DNA from: Bombella intestini
GTDB taxonomy: Bacteria > Pseudomonadota > Alphaproteobacteria > Acetobacterales > Acetobacteraceae
DNA: 64,000 bases
Direction of reading: 5' to 3'
Assembly (NCBI RefSeq): GCF_002003665.1
Contig: NZ_JATM01000004.1
Coordinates: 1-64,000 of the forward strand
Under the pieces are notes generated by a model. It was not told where the DNA came from, did no database searches, and worked only from the letters and a program-made list of their open reading frames with translations. Within the stretch, counting starts at the first letter, position 1, and the number at the start of each line of letters is the position of its first letter. Both the position numbers and the translations under genes were made by a program. Of the stretch, positions 1-9,280 are shown one piece after another.

Positions 1-113
1 CTTCATAAAAACTTCAAAAACCACAGAAAACAGCCATTTATTAAAAAACTAAACACTCAAACGAATCACATAAAGCGATTCCCAAAAATAAGAATCGGGC
101 CAATCCTAGACAT

Positions 114-144
114 AAAAAAACCGGCCCCCTTTTCAGAGGGCCGG
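114..144 (-). terminator. Rho-independent terminator of clpB
   Basis: Read on the minus strand, a 7-bp stem CCGGCCC/GGGCCGG lies 17 bases after the clpB stop and is followed directly by a run of seven T. This is a classic intrinsic terminator. The remaining sequence to the window edge (1-113) is AT-rich and shows no supportable gene. Confidence 0.85.
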
Positions 145-160
145 CTCCTTACCGATTCAC

Positions 161-2761
161 TCAGTTCTCAACAGTGGACTGTCCATTTATGAGCAGCCCC
201 TGATCGTTAGCAGAGACCGTGATCTCGTCCCCATCATGAATGGTACCCTCCAACAAGAGACCAGCCAGCGGGTTCTGTAATGCACGCTGGATCACCCTCT
301 TAAGAGGACGGGCACCATAAACCGGATCATACCCAGCATCGGCCATCCATTCCCGTGCCTTTTCATCCAAAGACAAGGTGATCTTACGATCCGCCAGCAA
401 ATGCCGCAGACGACCCAGCTGGATCTCCACAATCTGTCCCATATCTGCCCGCTGGAGACGGGAGAAGAGAATGATCTCATCCAGACGATTCAAGAACTCC
501 GGCCGGAAATGCGCCCGGACAACTTCCATCACATCATCCCGCACGGAGTCGGTTGATTCACCATCCTTCTGATGTGCCAGAATCTCAGAACCAAGATTGC
601 TGGTCAGCACAATGATCGTATTGCGGAAGTCCACCACACGACCCTGCCCATCGGTTAGACGGCCATCATCCAGCACCTGAAGCAGAATGTTGAAGACATC
701 CTCATGTGCCTTCTCCACCTCATCAAAAAGGATGACCTGATAAGGGCGACGCCGCACGGCTTCGGTCAACACACCGCCTTCGTCATAACCGACATAACCA
801 GGAGGTGCGCCGATCAGACGAGAAACAGAATGTTTCTCCATGAATTCGCTCATGTCGATCCGCAGCAAGGCGCGTTCATCATCAAAGAGGAACTGCGCCA
901 GCGTCTTGGCAAGCTCCGTCTTACCCACACCGGTCGGACCAAGGAACAGGAAAGAACCAATCGGGCGATTAGGGTCCTGCAACCCAGCACGAGCACGGCG
1001 CACAGCATTGGAGACAGCCACCAAAGCCGCTTCCTGCCCCACGACACGCTCCCGCAGGACAGACTCCATCCGCATCAGCTTGGAACGCTCACCCTCTAAC
1101 ATCCGGTCCACCGGCACACCGGTCCAACGAGACACAACGGCAGCGATTCCCTGATCCGTCACAGTATCAGCAAACAACGAATTGCCGTCAGACTGGGCCT
1201 CTTCCTGCTGAGCCTGCTCAATCTGGCGTTCCAGCTCCGGAATACGACTATACATCAGCTCGGATGCCCGCTGGAGATTCCCCTGACGCTGCGCTACCTC
1301 AACCTCAGACCGAGCCTGGTCCAGCTCCTCCTTGTATTTCTGCACGGCATTCATGCGGTCTTTCTCCGCATGCCACGCCGCACTCATGGCGTCAGACTTC
1401 TCCTGAAGATCAGCCAATTCAGCCTCCAGAGCCTCCAAACGCTCACGGGAAGCCGTGTCATCTTCCTTACGGATAGCTTCACGCTCAATTTTCAGCTGAA
1501 TGATACGGCGATCCAGCTCGTCCAGAGCCTCTGGCTTACTGTCGATCTGCATACGCAGGCGGCTGGCTGCCTCATCAATCAGGTCGATGGCCTTGTCCGG
1601 CAGGAAACGGTCCGTAATGTACCGGTTAGACAGAGTTGCCGCAGAAACCAGTGCATTATCGGTGATCCGCACCCCATGATGCAGCTCATACTTCTCCTTA
1701 ATCCCACGCAGGATAGAAATCGTATCCGCAACAGAAGGCTCACCCACGAAGACCGGCTGGAAACGACGGGCCAGAGCGGCATCTTTCTCAATATATTTGC
1801 GGTACTCATCCAAAGTCGTGGCACCAAGGCAGTGCAGCACACCACGGGCCAGTTCCGGCTTGATGAGGTTGGACGCATCCATCGCCCCGCTAGAACGACC
1901 CGCCCCAACGAGCGTATGCATCTCATCAATAAAGAGAATGATCTGCCCCTCGGCACTCTCAATCTCCTTAAGAACGGCCTTCAGACGTTCCTCAAACTCA
2001 CCCTGATATTTCGCACCGGCGATCAATGCGCCCATGTCGAGAGAAAGCAGCTTCTTGTTACGCAAAGCCTCTGGCACATCACCATTGACGATACGCAGAG
2101 CCAGACCTTCCACAATGGCAGTCTTACCGACACCAGGCTCACCAATCAAAACCGGATTATTCTTGCTGCGGCGTGCCAGAACCTGAATGGCCCGGCGGAT
2201 TTCTTCATCACGCCCAATGACCGGGTCCAGCTTACCTTCCTGCGCTTGAGCCGTCACGTCACGGGCATATTTCTTCAGCGCATCGAAATTGTTCTCTGCC
2301 GAGGCCGAATCTACAGTCCGCCCCTTGCGGACGATCGCAATCGCCTTCTCAAGAGCCTGAGCAGAAGCCCCACCTTGGCGCAAAGCCTCACCGGCAGGAG
2401 TCTTGCTAGCGGCAATCCCTGCCAATAGACGATCCTGCGCGACAAAACTGTCACCAGCAGCTTTGGCAGCGGCCTCCGCACCGTCCAGCACCCGTACGAA
2501 ATCCGGTGTCGGCTGCGGCTGGGAAGCCCCACTCCCCTGCACGGCTGGCAGTTTAGCCAATGCTGCATCATTAGCTTGCCGAACATTTTTCGGGTCGCCC
2601 CCTGCAGCACGAATCAGCCCCGTGGCCGCTCCCTGCTCATCATCCAACAGGGCCTTAAGCAGATGCTCCGGCGTCAACTGCTGATGATAGTCACGTAATG
2701 CGATGGTCTGGGCAGCCTGAATAAAGCCCTGACTACGCTCTGTGAATTTCTGAATATCCAT
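161..2761 (-). CDS. clpB: ATP-dependent disaggregase ClpB
   Basis: Hexameric AAA+ disaggregase that works with DnaK to rescue aggregated cytosolic protein. The 866-residue product has the full family layout: a Clp N domain at about 1-145, a first AAA+ domain with Walker A GEPGVGKT near residue 205 and Walker B ILFIDE, a coiled-coil middle domain around 400-530 rich in Glu/Arg/Gln, and a second AAA+ domain with GPTGVGKT and VILFDE. I chose the ATG that begins [13 protein letters not shown], which matches the usual ClpB N-terminus, over an in-frame start nine codons upstream; AAGGAG lies about 11 bases before the chosen ATG. Upstream is a heat-shock-type promoter and downstream a strong terminator, so it is probably monocistronic. 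Confidence 0.97.
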   Translation of the reverse strand: MDIQKFTERSQGFIQAAQTIALRDYHQQLTPEHLLKALLDDEQGAATGLIRAAGGDPKNVRQANDAALAKLPAVQGSGASQPQPTPDFVRVLDGAEAAAKAAGDSFVAQDRLLAGIAASKTPAGEALRQGGASAQALEKAIAIVRKGRTVDSASAENNFDALKKYARDVTAQAQEGKLDPVIGRDEEIRRAIQVLARRSKNNPVLIGEPGVGKTAIVEGLALRIVNGDVPEALRNKKLLSLDMGALIAGAKYQGEFEERLKAVLKEIESAEGQIILFIDEMHTLVGAGRSSGAMDASNLIKPELARGVLHCLGATTLDEYRKYIEKDAALARRFQPVFVGEPSVADTISILRGIKEKYELHHGVRITDNALVSAATLSNRYITDRFLPDKAIDLIDEAASRLRMQIDSKPEALDELDRRIIQLKIEREAIRKEDDTASRERLEALEAELADLQEKSDAMSAAWHAEKDRMNAVQKYKEELDQARSEVEVAQRQGNLQRASELMYSRIPELERQIEQAQQEEAQSDGNSLFADTVTDQGIAAVVSRWTGVPVDRMLEGERSKLMRMESVLRERVVGQEAALVAVSNAVRRARAGLQDPNRPIGSFLFLGPTGVGKTELAKTLAQFLFDDERALLRIDMSEFMEKHSVSRLIGAPPGYVGYDEGGVLTEAVRRRPYQVILFDEVEKAHEDVFNILLQVLDDGRLTDGQGRVVDFRNTIIVLTSNLGSEILAHQKDGESTDSVRDDVMEVVRAHFRPEFLNRLDEIILFSRLQRADMGQIVEIQLGRLRHLLADRKITLSLDEKAREWMADAGYDPVYGARPLKRVIQRALQNPLAGLLLEGTIHDGDEITVSANDQGLLINGQSTVEN

Positions 2762-2834
2762 GATGTTCGTCTCTCCTTCTCGCCCCAACTCTGGCAGCGA
2801 TGAATATTCAGCCTGCCCCGATATAGCGACAGAC

Positions 2835-2855
2835 CGTGCCTAAAATTTAGGCACG
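2835..2855. promoter_or_regulatory. 21-bp palindrome over the clpB -10 region
   Basis: Perfect 10-bp arms CGTGCCTAAA and TTTAGGCACG are separated by one base. The palindrome covers the proposed -10 element of the clpB heat-shock promoter, so it could be an operator for a dimeric regulator or a hairpin at the 5' end of the transcript. Confidence 0.5.
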
Positions 2856-2872
2856 ATCACACCGGTTTCAAG
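2845..2872 (-). promoter_or_regulatory. Sigma-32 (RpoH)-type promoter of clpB
   Basis: On the minus strand CTTG (2872-2869) is followed by exactly 17 bases and then CCTAAAT (2851-2845), close to the alphaproteobacterial RpoH consensus CTTG-N17/18-CYTAT. It lies about 85 bases upstream of the clpB start, as expected for a heat-shock gene. The assignment rests on sequence match only. Confidence 0.6.
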
Positions 2873-2995
2873 AGGGTGTTTCTGAAAACATACGCAAAAA
2901 CACCAGTCTGCAAGGAGATTTCAGAACCTTTCAGACAAATGAAGTCTGAGACGAAACAAGAAGACAGGCAATAGAAGAGCAGCCCCGCAGAAAGA

Positions 2996-3604
2996 TTATG
3001 CCTCACCTACTGCAGCTGTAAGAGAAGAAGGCTCTAGCCCTACACTCTCCAAAGCACGCTGCCATTTTGTAGAAGGGTCTCCCCCGAAGACAATACCCTC
3101 ATCCGCCGGGACGACATACCACGCATTACCATGCAGTATTTCTTCTTCGAGCTGCCCCGCAGCCCATGAGGCATGGCCAAGCAGCAGCATAGCCTGCCGT
3201 GGTCCCCGCCCTGCGGCCAGCTCCTTAATCATATCAATACTGGCACTAACCTCCGCCACGGGCGGCTCCCCGGGCAGGACAGTCAGACGGTTACCAACCC
3301 GGCCACGCCCAAGACCTCCCTCCTCTGGCGAGTGAAGAACAAACCCCCGGCCTGGCTCCACTGGCCCACCAACACCCACACCAAAAAGACGCTTCGGCGG
3401 ATTAGGGGATACATCCAAATGACGCAGAAGCTCGCTCACATCTGGGTGCGTCAGCCGACGATTAACAATCACCCCCATCGCTCCATCCTCTGCAGAATAA
3501 GAGCAGAGATAGATGACCGTCTGGGCGAATTCCGTCCCCGTGAGGACAGGGGTTGCGACCAGCAGACGACCCGTCAATGTCTCGATTGGCTCAAGAATCG
3601 GCAT
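2996..3604 (-). CDS. YqgE/AlgH family protein (DUF179)
   Basis: A 202-residue protein of the YqgE/AlgH family. The N-terminal part (GRLLVATP then FAQTVIYLCSY and GAMGVIVNRRL) and the central LLLGHASWAAGQLE segment are characteristic. The molecular function of this family is not established; AlgH was first named for an effect on alginate production in Pseudomonas. The ATG at 3604 is preferred because AGAGGTG lies five bases upstream; a GTG two codons further up is possible. It is divergently transcribed from the SDR gene across a 83-base gap. Confidence 0.88.
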   Translation of the reverse strand: MPILEPIETLTGRLLVATPVLTGTEFAQTVIYLCSYSAEDGAMGVIVNRRLTHPDVSELLRHLDVSPNPPKRLFGVGVGGPVEPGRGFVLHSPEEGGLGRGRVGNRLTVLPGEPPVAEVSASIDMIKELAAGRGPRQAMLLLGHASWAAGQLEEEILHGNAWYVVPADEGIVFGGDPSTKWQRALESVGLEPSSLTAAVGEA

Positions 3605-3687
3605 GAACACCTCTTACAAACAGAACTCAGGTTCAGCATAACAGAAGACAGTTCTGTTTTTCATTCCTCATACACGGAGTTGCCACA

Positions 3688-4449
3688 ATGACGCAGCCGC
3701 AAACCATCCTTGTTACAGGGGCTACATCCGGCTTTGGTAGAAGCATCGCCGTCCGGCTGGTCCGAGAGGGGCACCGTGTCATCGCCACAGGCCGCCGGAG
3801 TGAACGACTGGCCAACCTCCATAAGGAGCTTGGCGACCGCCTCCTTCCCCTTACGTTAGATATGAACGACCGTGCCGCTTTGCGAGCTTTACCCCAAAGC
3901 CTGCCGGAAGACTGGCGTCATATTGATGTGCTCATCAACAATGCTGGGTTAGCATTAGGGGTAACCCCTGCTCAGGATTCCAGTGTGGATGACTGGGAGA
4001 CTATGATCGACACCAACATTTCCGGCCTCGTGGAAATTACCCATGCCCTACTCCCCGGCATGATTGAGCGGAACCGTGGTTATGTCCTCTCCATTGGCAG
4101 CACAGCGGGTCATTACGCTTATCGGGGTGGGAACGTCTATGGGGCCACAAAAGCCTTTGTCGCCCAATTCATGAAAAATCTGCGGACGGACCTACTCGGC
4201 ACCCCCCTGCGTGTCACAACCATTGAACCCGGCCTCGTGGGCGGTAGTGAATTCAGCAACGTGCGGTTGCGTGATGATGCCAAGGCGCAGGCTGTCTATG
4301 AAAACACCACACCGCTCATGCCGGCTGATATTTCAGAAACGGTCTCGTGGCTGATCGGCCTGCCTGCCCATATGAACGTGAATCATCTGGAAATCATGCC
4401 TGTCTGTCAGGCATCAGGCGGGTTAGCTGTTACAAAAAAGGAGGGGTAA
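3688..4449 (+). CDS. SDR family oxidoreductase (YdfG-like)
   Basis: Classical short-chain dehydrogenase/reductase of 253 residues. Visible motifs are the dinucleotide-binding TGATSGFG (10-17), NNAG (84-87), and the catalytic Ser138, Tyr151 and Lys155 in YGATK. The overall sequence resembles YdfG-type NADP-dependent 3-hydroxy acid/serine dehydrogenases, which suggests small hydroxy acids or malonic semialdehyde as substrate, but substrate cannot be read from sequence. It converges with the DEAD-box gene; a GC-rich stem overlaps its stop codon. Confidence 0.88.
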   Translation: MTQPQTILVTGATSGFGRSIAVRLVREGHRVIATGRRSERLANLHKELGDRLLPLTLDMNDRAALRALPQSLPEDWRHIDVLINNAGLALGVTPAQDSSVDDWETMIDTNISGLVEITHALLPGMIERNRGYVLSIGSTAGHYAYRGGNVYGATKAFVAQFMKNLRTDLLGTPLRVTTIEPGLVGGSEFSNVRLRDDAKAQAVYENTTPLMPADISETVSWLIGLPAHMNVNHLEIMPVCQASGGLAVTKKEG

Positions 4450-4458
4450 ACCCCCTCC
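4434..4458 (-). terminator. Terminator of the DEAD-box helicase gene
   Basis: The stem GGAGGGG/CCCCTCC with a short loop containing TTTA is followed on the minus strand by six T. It lies just after the helicase stop and overlaps the stop codon of the convergent SDR gene. On the plus strand the hairpin lacks a good T tract. Confidence 0.75.
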
Positions 4459-4467
4459 TTCTCTGGT

Positions 4468-6270
4468 TCAACGGCGGCGAGTGGATTTCTCGCCGCTACG
4501 GGCCGGACCGGAACGACGTTTAAAGGATGATGGGCCACGCCCACCCTCTCGGCCATCACGACCTTCCCGGCGTCCACCGCCACCGGGGCCACCAAAACGC
4601 CCTTTCGGCGCACCGAAGCGTCGTCCACCCGGCGGGCCACCACGACCACGACGGGGGCCACCACCACCAGCGGGTGCCTCGGCTGGCTCAATAGTCACTT
4701 CATCCTGCTCCGCCCCAGCACGGCAGGAATTAAAGCGGGCCAGCTTTTCATCAGAAATCTGGAAGAGCGTATCATCCTGCTGGATGCAAATATTACCGAT
4801 GTCACGCTTCTGCACCCCACCAAGACGGCAGATGAGCGGAATTAGCCATTTGGGATCAGCCTTCTCGCTGCGTCCCACCCCAAGGCGGAACCATGAGCCA
4901 GACATCTCATACCCACGCCCCCCTTCGCGAGCGGCACCACGGGCGGGCGGCTCAACAGATACAGGGCGGATATCTTCCACACGAGGCAAATGCGCTTTAT
5001 GGAACCCAACCAGCGCACAGGCCAACTGCGTAGCATCAAAACGCTCTGTCAGCTTGGCCACAATCTCTTCTGGCACAGCAACAGAGGTTTCACCGGTCAG
5101 AATCGGATCTTCTAGAAGACGCTGTGCATCCTGCTCAGCAATAGCTTCAGCGGTCGGTACTGGCTCCCACTCGGCCTTCACACGGGCCTGTGCCAGAACA
5201 CGTTCCGCCTTGCGCCGCTGGTTAAACGGCACCATCAGCACGCTCACCCCCTTGCGCCCTGCACGGCCCGTACGGCCAGAGCGATGCAAGAACGTATCAG
5301 AGGAAGACGGCACACTGGCATGAACAACCAAGCCAAGAGCCGGAACATCAATACCACGAGCAGCCACATCTGTTGCCACGCAGACACGGGCCGCACCGGA
5401 GCGCAGGCTCTCGATAGCACGGGAACGCTCATTCTGGCCCATCTCGCCGGAAATGGCGACAGAGGCGAAGCCTCGCTCCAGCAAAGCGGCCTGAACCTGA
5501 TTCACCAACAGGCGGGTGTTACAGAACACCATCGCCGTCTGGCTCTCATAATAACGCAGTACGTTAACGAGGGACCGTTCCACTTCCTGTGGGGCTGTTA
5601 CCACGCAGCGATGGGTAATATCGGCGTGCTGCTTCTGGCCGGAGACCGTATCAATCCGCTTGGCATCTTTCTGATAACGCCGTGCCAGAGAAGCAATTTC
5701 CCGAGCAATAGTAGCGGAAAACAGCAGGGTGCGGCGTTCCTTCGGGGAGGCATCCAGCAGCTGTTCCAGCTCCTCACGGAAGCCCATATCCAGCATCTCA
5801 TCGGCTTCATCCAGCACAACGGCACGCAGGTCTGTTAGGTCCAGCTTACCACGGGAGAGATGATCACACAGGCGGCCCGGCGTACCCACGACAATATGGG
5901 CACCACGCTCCAGGGAGCGGGCCTCACGGCGGGCATCGGTCCCACCAATACAGCTGGCAATACGAGCACCAGTCTCGGCATAGAGCCACGAAAGCTCTGT
6001 CTGAACCTGCATGGCAAGTTCACGGGTCGGGGCAATCACCAGTGCCAGAGGAGCACGGGTCGGGGCCATCTTGTCCCCTTCACCCAGAAGGTCTGACGCA
6101 AAAGCGAGACCAAAAGCAACAGTCTTACCGGAGCCCGTCTGTGCGGAGACGAGCAGATCACGTCCTTCCAACCCCGGCTCCAACACCGCCTCCTGCACGG
6201 GAGTCGGCTGTTCATAGCCACGTGCTGCTAGAGCACGAGTTAGGGCGGGATGGGTATCGGGAAAAGGCAT
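4468..6270 (-). CDS. DEAD-box ATP-dependent RNA helicase with RG-rich tail
   Basis: RNA helicase of about 600 residues. It has a Q motif (GYEQPTPVQEA), motif I AQTGSGKT, motif Ia PTRELA, motif Ib TPGR, motif II DEAD, motif III SAT, and motif VI HRSGRTGRAGR. After the two RecA domains there is a DbpA/CsdA-like RNA-binding domain (LICRLGGVQKRDIGNICIQ) and a basic tail of roughly 75 residues very rich in Gly and Arg. This layout suits ribosome assembly or mRNA decay, as in CsdA/DeaD proteins. The ATG beginning MPFPDTHPAL was chosen as typical; an in-frame ATG nine codons upstream (6297) cannot be excluded because neither has a clear ribosome binding site. Confidence 0.93.
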   Translation of the reverse strand: MPFPDTHPALTRALAARGYEQPTPVQEAVLEPGLEGRDLLVSAQTGSGKTVAFGLAFASDLLGEGDKMAPTRAPLALVIAPTRELAMQVQTELSWLYAETGARIASCIGGTDARREARSLERGAHIVVGTPGRLCDHLSRGKLDLTDLRAVVLDEADEMLDMGFREELEQLLDASPKERRTLLFSATIAREIASLARRYQKDAKRIDTVSGQKQHADITHRCVVTAPQEVERSLVNVLRYYESQTAMVFCNTRLLVNQVQAALLERGFASVAISGEMGQNERSRAIESLRSGAARVCVATDVAARGIDVPALGLVVHASVPSSSDTFLHRSGRTGRAGRKGVSVLMVPFNQRRKAERVLAQARVKAEWEPVPTAEAIAEQDAQRLLEDPILTGETSVAVPEEIVAKLTERFDATQLACALVGFHKAHLPRVEDIRPVSVEPPARGAAREGGRGYEMSGSWFRLGVGRSEKADPKWLIPLICRLGGVQKRDIGNICIQQDDTLFQISDEKLARFNSCRAGAEQDEVTIEPAEAPAGGGGPRRGRGGPPGGRRFGAPKGRFGGPGGGGRREGRDGREGGRGPSSFKRRSGPARSGEKSTRRR

Positions 6271-6402
6271 CGTCAACGAACACTCGGTCATACACATGCT
6301 GCCACGAACCAGATTGTGGCAGCCAGAAAAGCGGTGAATACCCCTTTATGCCCTCCAAGGCCAGAGACGATCCACCACCAGATTAAAAAGCTGGGTTGTC
6401 TC

Positions 6403-7038
6403 TCAGACTGCCACAGGACGGCGGCCAATGACAGCCCGAACCGTATCCTGCCATGCGGTAAGATCCTCCGGCGGGACAACCTCACCGGTATCTAGCTCCG
6501 TAAAACCGGCCCGTTGCATGAGGGCACTGGTAAACCGGACCCGGTCTTCCGGCTCCAGAGCCTGCCAGATAGCCACGGCCTTGGCCGGTACGAATCTGTC
6601 GGAAAAACTGATGATCAACGGCGCACCGGGCCGCAAAACACGGAACAAGTCCTCAATAACCTGCTGCGGCTTTGTCAAATAGGCCAACCCATCGCACAGA
6701 AGAGCCCCATCGAAGCTCGCCTCATCAAACGGCAAGAGAGGCGTTTTATTGAGGTCCTGCTCCACAGCACGGCTCAGAGCCTTATTAGCCTTAAGGGCCG
6801 CCTTATTAATATCCAGCCCAATAAATTCCTGAAAAGTAGCATCCTCTGGCAGATGGCTCATCGCCCCGCACATCAGGTCCAACGTACACCCACCTACGGG
6901 CAGAGCAGTACGATAAAGGGCAGTAATGGCTGTACGCCCCCCCATATCCATCAGGGAATCCAGCTCCTGCTGGGCCCAGAAAGCCTCATCCGGCTCTGAA
7001 GATGCCTGTGTGAATGCTTTTTCGTGTAGGCCCTGCAC
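6403..7038 (-). CDS. Class I SAM-dependent methyltransferase
   Basis: A 211-residue protein with a Rossmann methyltransferase core. Motif I is TLDLMCGAMSHLP, followed by the acidic strand end IGLDIN that should bind the SAM ribose, and LSRAVEQDLNKTPLLPF. The post-motif segment ALLCDGLAYLTKPQQVIED and the FRVLRPGAPLIISFS strand are typical of UbiE-like small-molecule methyltransferases. The substrate is unknown. The start is GTG, with GGGGAAGG close upstream. It is divergent from dapF. Confidence 0.82.
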   Translation of the reverse strand: MQGLHEKAFTQASSEPDEAFWAQQELDSLMDMGGRTAITALYRTALPVGGCTLDLMCGAMSHLPEDATFQEFIGLDINKAALKANKALSRAVEQDLNKTPLLPFDEASFDGALLCDGLAYLTKPQQVIEDLFRVLRPGAPLIISFSDRFVPAKAVAIWQALEPEDRVRFTSALMQRAGFTELDTGEVVPPEDLTAWQDTVRAVIGRRPVAV

Positions 7039-7212
7039 GCCTTCCCCTTTCCGGCTTATTCCTTACTATCGGCCCTTAATATAGGGCAGCGAGAATCCTG
7101 AACAATGCCTGACATACAGGGAAAAACATCCCGGCAACAGGAAGGCTTCATTTTACCCCGGCAACGCAACATTATAGAAGGAGGCGATTTCATCACGTCT
7201 TAGAGGGGCATC

Positions 7213-8025
7213 ATGGGCGTTTCCTTTACAAAAATGCATGGTCTGGGGAATGATTTCATCATTCTGGATGGCAGGACAACACCGCTCTCCCTCTCCTCCG
7301 CCACGCTAATCAGCCGCCTCTGCGACCGCCGTACAGGCATCGGCTGCGACCAACTCGTGACACTTTCCACACCAACACGGGATGGCGCAGACGTACTGGT
7401 CCGCTTTTTTAACCCAGATGGGTCGGAAGCTGGGGCTTGTGGCAATGCCTCTCGCTGCGTTGCAGCCCTCCTAGGTGGCAACCCAACCCTCCAGACACAG
7501 AACGGCCTACTCCCTACCTCTCAAGAAAACGGGCTGGTCTCCGTACTTATGGGGAAGCCCCATTTAGATTGGCAGGCCATCCCTCTCGCCCATAACTGCG
7601 ATACAGCCCATCTCCCCCTACACGATGGAGCTGCCTGCTCCATGGGCAATCCACATCTAACGCTGTTCCGCTCTATTGAGGATGCCGCCCTACTAGGGCC
7701 TGAACTAGAAACCGATCCCCTCTTCCCAGAACGGGCCAATATCGGCTTTGCAGAAATTCTGTCCCCTACCCACATCCGCCTGCGGGTCTGGGAACGGGGA
7801 GCAGGGCTGACACTCGCCTGCGGTTCCGGTGCCTGTGCGGCAGTCGTCAATGCGGCACGGCGGGGCCTCGTGGAGCGGACATGCCGTGTCACAATGGAGT
7901 GTGGCTCCCTCACCATCACATGGAAAGATGATGGTTCCGTCCTGATGACAGGCCCGACCCAAACTGTCTTCACCGGTACGCTGGATGAAAGCTGGCTGGC
8001 GCAGGAGCAGACTGCCACACCATGA
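7213..8025 (+). CDS. dapF: Diaminopimelate epimerase
   Basis: Converts LL- to meso-diaminopimelate for lysine and peptidoglycan synthesis. The 270-residue protein carries both catalytic cysteines in their usual settings, ACGNASRC in the N-terminal half and ACGSGACA in the C-terminal half, and the family N-terminus FTKMHGLGNDFI. GAGG precedes the ATG by six bases. The stop overlaps the mtaB start by four bases (ATGA), so the two are translationally coupled; dapF-mtaB-ftsY is a common alphaproteobacterial order. Confidence 0.97.
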   Translation: MGVSFTKMHGLGNDFIILDGRTTPLSLSSATLISRLCDRRTGIGCDQLVTLSTPTRDGADVLVRFFNPDGSEAGACGNASRCVAALLGGNPTLQTQNGLLPTSQENGLVSVLMGKPHLDWQAIPLAHNCDTAHLPLHDGAACSMGNPHLTLFRSIEDAALLGPELETDPLFPERANIGFAEILSPTHIRLRVWERGAGLTLACGSGACAAVVNAARRGLVERTCRVTMECGSLTITWKDDGSVLMTGPTQTVFTGTLDESWLAQEQTATP

Positions 8026-9236
8026 GCGTCACCCTCCTCACCTTCGGCTGCCGCCTGAATGCTCATGAGAGCGATGCGATGGAACATCTGGCCCGTCAGG
8101 GCCAAACGCAGGACGGAGACACTATCATCGTCAATACCTGCACGGTCACGGCAGAGGCCGAGCGGCAGGCACGTCAGACGATTCGCCGTGCGCATCGGGA
8201 AAACCCAACAGCCCGCATCATCGTGACAGGCTGCGCCTCCGAACGAGCAGCAGAAGCATGGGCCGCCCTGCCGGGTGTCAGCCGGGTGATCCCTAATACG
8301 GAGAAGACACGCCCTTCCACATGGGGACTGCCCGAGAAGGCAGGCCGTACACCGCCTCCCTCCCGCTATATCCGGGCTCTGCTTCAGGTTCAGCAGGGCT
8401 GTGATAATGACTGCACGTTCTGCGTCATTCCAGCAGGGCGGGGGCAGTCCACCTCCATGTCTCCAAAGGAAATTATTCCAAAAGCCCGTGCCCTAACGGA
8501 AGCAGGCCATTGCGAGATCGTACTCACAGGCGTTGATATTGCCTCATGGCAGCAAGAGGATATGGGGCTGGGACAACTCTGCCGCCATCTGCTGAATGAA
8601 GTGCCGGAGATTGCCCGCCTGCGCCTCTCCTCCATCGACCCCATGATCCTAACACCCGATACGGGTGACAAAGCCCTATGGGATCTAATTGCTGATGAAC
8701 CCCGCTTCATGCCGCATCTGCACCTCTCCCTTCAGGCAGGGTCAGACCTCATCCTCAAACGCATGAAACGCCGCCACAGCACGACAGATGTTGCCGGGTT
8801 GATTGCACAAGTCCGCCGCCTGCGGCCTGATACCGGCTTCGGTGCCGATGTGATTGCCGGTTTCCCCACCGAGACGGATGCACTCTTTCAGGAAACGCAT
8901 GATTTTCTGGAAGAACAGGCCATCCCGTTCCTCCATGTCTTTCCCTACAGCGAACGGCCCGGAACACCGGCGGCCCGGATGCCCGCCATGCCAAAAGCCA
9001 TAAGGCAGGAGCGTGCTGCCAGATTGCGAGCCCTCGGCCAGACCATGCGGGACCACTTCCTGCACCGCTTTATCGGGCAGGAAAAGACCGTCCTCATGGA
9101 AAGCCCAACAACCGGCCACACCCCGGAGTTTGCTGCCTTCACCCTTCAGCAAGCCCAACCATCCCACCGGGGACGGCTGGAGCGCATCCGCATCACCGGG
9201 CTAAAAGACGGCATGCTTATGGCAGAAATCCCCTGA
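8022..9236 (+). CDS. mtaB: tRNA t6A37 methylthiotransferase MtaB
   Basis: Radical-SAM methylthiotransferase expected to convert t6A37 to ms2t6A37 in tRNAs reading ANN codons. The N-terminal UPF0004 domain has three cysteines for the auxiliary cluster (FGCRLN, NTCTVT, TGCASE). The radical-SAM CxxxCxxC is CDNDCTFC near residue 127. MtaB is preferred over MiaB because of the short N-terminus and FGCRLNAHESD opening. Length 404 residues. It starts inside the dapF stop and is followed after 44 bases by ftsY. Confidence 0.93.
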   Translation: MSVTLLTFGCRLNAHESDAMEHLARQGQTQDGDTIIVNTCTVTAEAERQARQTIRRAHRENPTARIIVTGCASERAAEAWAALPGVSRVIPNTEKTRPSTWGLPEKAGRTPPPSRYIRALLQVQQGCDNDCTFCVIPAGRGQSTSMSPKEIIPKARALTEAGHCEIVLTGVDIASWQQEDMGLGQLCRHLLNEVPEIARLRLSSIDPMILTPDTGDKALWDLIADEPRFMPHLHLSLQAGSDLILKRMKRRHSTTDVAGLIAQVRRLRPDTGFGADVIAGFPTETDALFQETHDFLEEQAIPFLHVFPYSERPGTPAARMPAMPKAIRQERAARLRALGQTMRDHFLHRFIGQEKTVLMESPTTGHTPEFAAFTLQQAQPSHRGRLERIRITGLKDGMLMAEIP

Positions 9237-9280
9237 ACAGGGCTTGACGGCTCCCCCCTTCTCGCACCAATTCGACAATC

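Noticed and set aside
1370-2428. Long open frame on the plus strand opposite clpB (352 codons)
   Set aside because: It lies wholly inside clpB, has no recognisable domain, and reflects the codon bias of the opposite strand.
3640-3660. AACAGAA/TTCTGTT hairpin with T run between algH-like and SDR genes
   Set aside because: It lies between divergent starts where a terminator makes no sense; the 7-bp AT-rich stem may be chance.
7178-7204. AAGGAGG about 26 bases upstream of dapF
   Set aside because: No start codon lies at a suitable distance and the dapF frame is closed by TAG at 7201; probably chance.
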